Assembly (NCBI RefSeq): GCF_019966535.1
Contig: NZ_JAIMID010000017.1
Coordinates: forward strand, 1 to 64,000
Source of the DNA: Mesobacterium pallidum
Lineage (GTDB): Bacteria > Pseudomonadota > Alphaproteobacteria > Rhodobacterales > Rhodobacteraceae
DNA: 64,000 nt
Direction of reading: 5' to 3'
Every line of letters starts with the position of its first letter. Within the stretch, counting starts at the first letter, position 1. Below are positions 62,500-64,000 of this stretch, in pieces. The notes under the pieces are model-generated. The model did no database searches, was not told the origin of the DNA, and was given only the letters and a program-made list of their open reading frames with translations. A program made the translations under genes and the position numbers.

Positions 62500-63507
62500 A
62501 TGATCCCAGTTGCGACCAAGAGCATGCCCGCCAGAGCCAGCATATTGTCCCGCCTGCATCTCCATGGGCTGCGCCATCTCGAAGCGGTGGTGCGGCTCGG
62601 GACGTTCGAGGCGGCCGCGCGCGAGTTGAACGTGACATCGGGCGCGGTCAGCCAGCAGATCCGTCGGCTCGAAGAAGGACTGGGCGTGTCGTTGTTCCAA
62701 CGATTCGGCAACCGTTCCGAGCCCACGGACGCCGCGCGACAAATCGCGCAGACCCTGTCCGAAGCCTTTTGTCAGATCGAGCAGGCGCTCGAAATCGGCA
62801 CTGGAAAATCCGGTTCGGCCTCCGTCAAGATCAAGCTTTATCAGACATGGGCGAACCGCTGGCTCATCCCGAGGCTCGAGGCCTTCTCGCATATGTATCC
62901 GGACATTTCCGTAGAATTCGAGACCGGGATCGAGAGTGTCAACGCGGGATGGGCGGACCTCGACATGGCGCTCAGCATGCGGGCCGAGGACTCGCCCGAC
63001 TACACCCGCGTGCCTCTGTTCACGCCGCACCTTGTGGTGGTCTCGACGCCGGCCGTTGCCGAGCGGCTTGGCCCGGAGGTGAATCTGTCGCGGACGGCGC
63101 GGATTGCATCGCGCAATCGGATGGAGGACTGGCCCAACTGGATGGCAGCGGCCGGCCTGTCCGCGGATGACAAGAAGCCCCTGATGGTGTTCTCGAACTC
63201 GACGCTGCTCTACGAGGCTGCTCTGGCCGGCAACGGGGTGGCCATCGCGCAGCTGGAACTGGTTCTGCAGGACCTCGCCGACGGACGGCTGGTCCGGCCT
63301 GCGCCGACGATCATCGAGGCGGCATCGCCCATCGTCCTGCTGCGACCGGTGTCACGGGTCCGGCGCACGGCCGCCAGCGTGTTCCACGACTGGCTGGTCG
63401 CCGAAGCTGCCGTGCTGCGCGCGCGTACGCAAGCCTACCTTGCCGCGTCGTCTCAAGATGAGCCGGTGACCCGTTTGACGAAGGCGGTAATCTCGTCGGC
63501 GACGTGA
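62500..63507 (+). CDS. LysR-family regulator (GcvA/AmpR-like)
   Basis: Transcription factor of 335 residues. The helix-turn-helix is LRHLEAVVRLGTFEAAAREL then NVTSGAVSQQIRRLEEGLGV. The substrate domain (IKLYQTWANRWLIPRLEAFS, LYEAALAGNGVAIAQLELVL) follows GcvA/AmpR-type members. The start is taken at ATG 62500; an ATG at 62524 is possible and neither has a strong ribosome site. It is divergent from the quinoprotein gene, its likely target. The 3' end overlaps the convergent hydrolase gene by 55 bp. Confidence 0.88.
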   Translation: MIPVATKSMPARASILSRLHLHGLRHLEAVVRLGTFEAAARELNVTSGAVSQQIRRLEEGLGVSLFQRFGNRSEPTDAARQIAQTLSEAFCQIEQALEIGTGKSGSASVKIKLYQTWANRWLIPRLEAFSHMYPDISVEFETGIESVNAGWADLDMALSMRAEDSPDYTRVPLFTPHLVVVSTPAVAERLGPEVNLSRTARIASRNRMEDWPNWMAAAGLSADDKKPLMVFSNSTLLYEAALAGNGVAIAQLELVLQDLADGRLVRPAPTIIEAASPIVLLRPVSRVRRTAASVFHDWLVAEAAVLRARTQAYLAASSQDEPVTRLTKAVISSAT

Positions 63508-64000
63508 CCTGTGCGGAAGGCCTCGGCGCCGTGACCGACATTCGGGACGACTTGCAGCGTTGTGTTCACCCCGGCGTCGATCAGGCGGGTGGCGAAATCC
63601 GCGCTTTGTCGCCACGGCAGGACGTGGTCCTCGCGCCCATGCAGGATCAGAAAGGGCGGCGCATCGGACTGGATAAAGCTGGCCGGGCTGATCTCGCGCA
63701 GCAGGTCCGTGCGGTTCAACGGCGGTTCGCCGAACATCAGTCCGAGCGGGCTGTCGGCGCTCACATGGTCGACCTCGATCTCATCCGCGCCGTCCAGCAA
63801 TTGGACCATGTCATACGCCCCGTAAACGGCGACGATCCCGCGCGGAGAAAGGTCCTCGACCGGGCGGAACGCCGCGTGATCCTTGGCGAGCACCGCCAGC
63901 GAGGCCAGATGCGCCCCCGCCGAGGTGCCTGCCAGGACCATGCGGTCGGGGTCGATGCCGTAGTCTGCAGCATGCGCGATCAGGTGGCGCAGCCCGTCAC
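63453..64000 (-). CDS. Alpha/beta hydrolase (BD-FAE/prolyl oligopeptidase-like), partial
   Basis: The C-terminal 182 residues are present; the gene runs off the right edge. The nucleophile elbow is VLAGTSAGAHLASLAVLA (G-T-S-A-G). The catalytic Asp and His are in FLILHGREDHVLPWRQSADF and VPNVGHGAEAFRTGH. An esterase-like carboxylester hydrolase of the kynurenine-formamidase/BD-FAE group is likely. The tail-to-tail overlap with the LysR gene is unusual but both frames look real. Confidence 0.85.
   Translation of the reverse strand, partial: DGLRHLIAHAADYGIDPDRMVLAGTSAGAHLASLAVLAKDHAAFRPVEDLSPRGIVAVYGAYDMVQLLDGADEIEVDHVSADSPLGLMFGEPPLNRTDLLREISPASFIQSDAPPFLILHGREDHVLPWRQSADFATRLIDAGVNTTLQVVPNVGHGAEAFRTGHVADEITAFVKRVTGSS

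Overview
This window looks like a chromosomal stretch from a GC-rich alphaproteobacterium, most likely a member of the Rhodobacteraceae (Roseobacter-type). The basis is protein style (CycM-type membrane cytochrome c, alphaproteobacterial prephenate dehydratase, a Rhizobium-type rhamnose operon), heavy GC bias at third codon positions and short extragenic repeats directly after stop codons. No genome search was possible, so the taxonomy is inference.

Layout. 1-1.7 kb: debris, with a broken tyrosine recombinase and fragments resembling IS256 and IS1595 transposases. 1.8-9.2 kb: a complete Yej-type peptide ABC importer (yejFEBA), a membrane-anchored cytochrome c and prephenate dehydratase. 9.5-16.1 kb: a sulfotransferase-like protein, a three-gene glucosylglycerol operon (gpsA-ggpP-ggpS) and an MsbA-like ABC exporter. 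16.3-27.9 kb: a Tat-type multicopper oxidase, an RTX protein, a histidine kinase/response regulator pair, a beta-propeller-RTX protein, two Asp/Gly/Arg-rich exported proteins and a HlyD-ATPase-permease exporter. A roughly 45-residue domain that I cannot name occurs five times in three of these genes. A 14-bp palindrome, CGGACCTTGGTCCG or a near match, lies upstream of four transcription units. This is the best candidate here for an undescribed system.

27.9-32.4 kb: tRNA-Gly, a frameshifted HAD phosphatase, and a CocE/NonD hydrolase divergent from a TetR regulator. 32.4-43 kb: marR-sulfatase-FAD oxidase divergent from a tctCBA importer, then an AsnC/Lrp regulator divergent from a fused indolepyruvate ferredoxin oxidoreductase. 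43.1-48.7 kb: a decayed sulfate-ester/sulfonate locus made of arylsulfatase, ABC permease, ATPase, binding protein, GntR regulator and formylglycine-generating enzyme. All except the permease are broken by frameshifts, stops or a fusion deletion. 48.9-59.8 kb: a complete L-rhamnose locus (rhaI, rhaD and divergent rhaRSTPQUK). 60.1-64 kb: a second recombinase remnant, a PQQ-type sugar dehydrogenase divergent from a LysR regulator, and a truncated alpha/beta hydrolase.

The left part (1.8-27.9 kb) reads as well-kept backbone plus the TCS/RTX cluster. The right part carries most of the catabolic and decayed accessory genes. Several pseudogene lesions are single-base indels, so sequencing error cannot be excluded for some. 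The GntR/binding-protein fusion is not explained that way.
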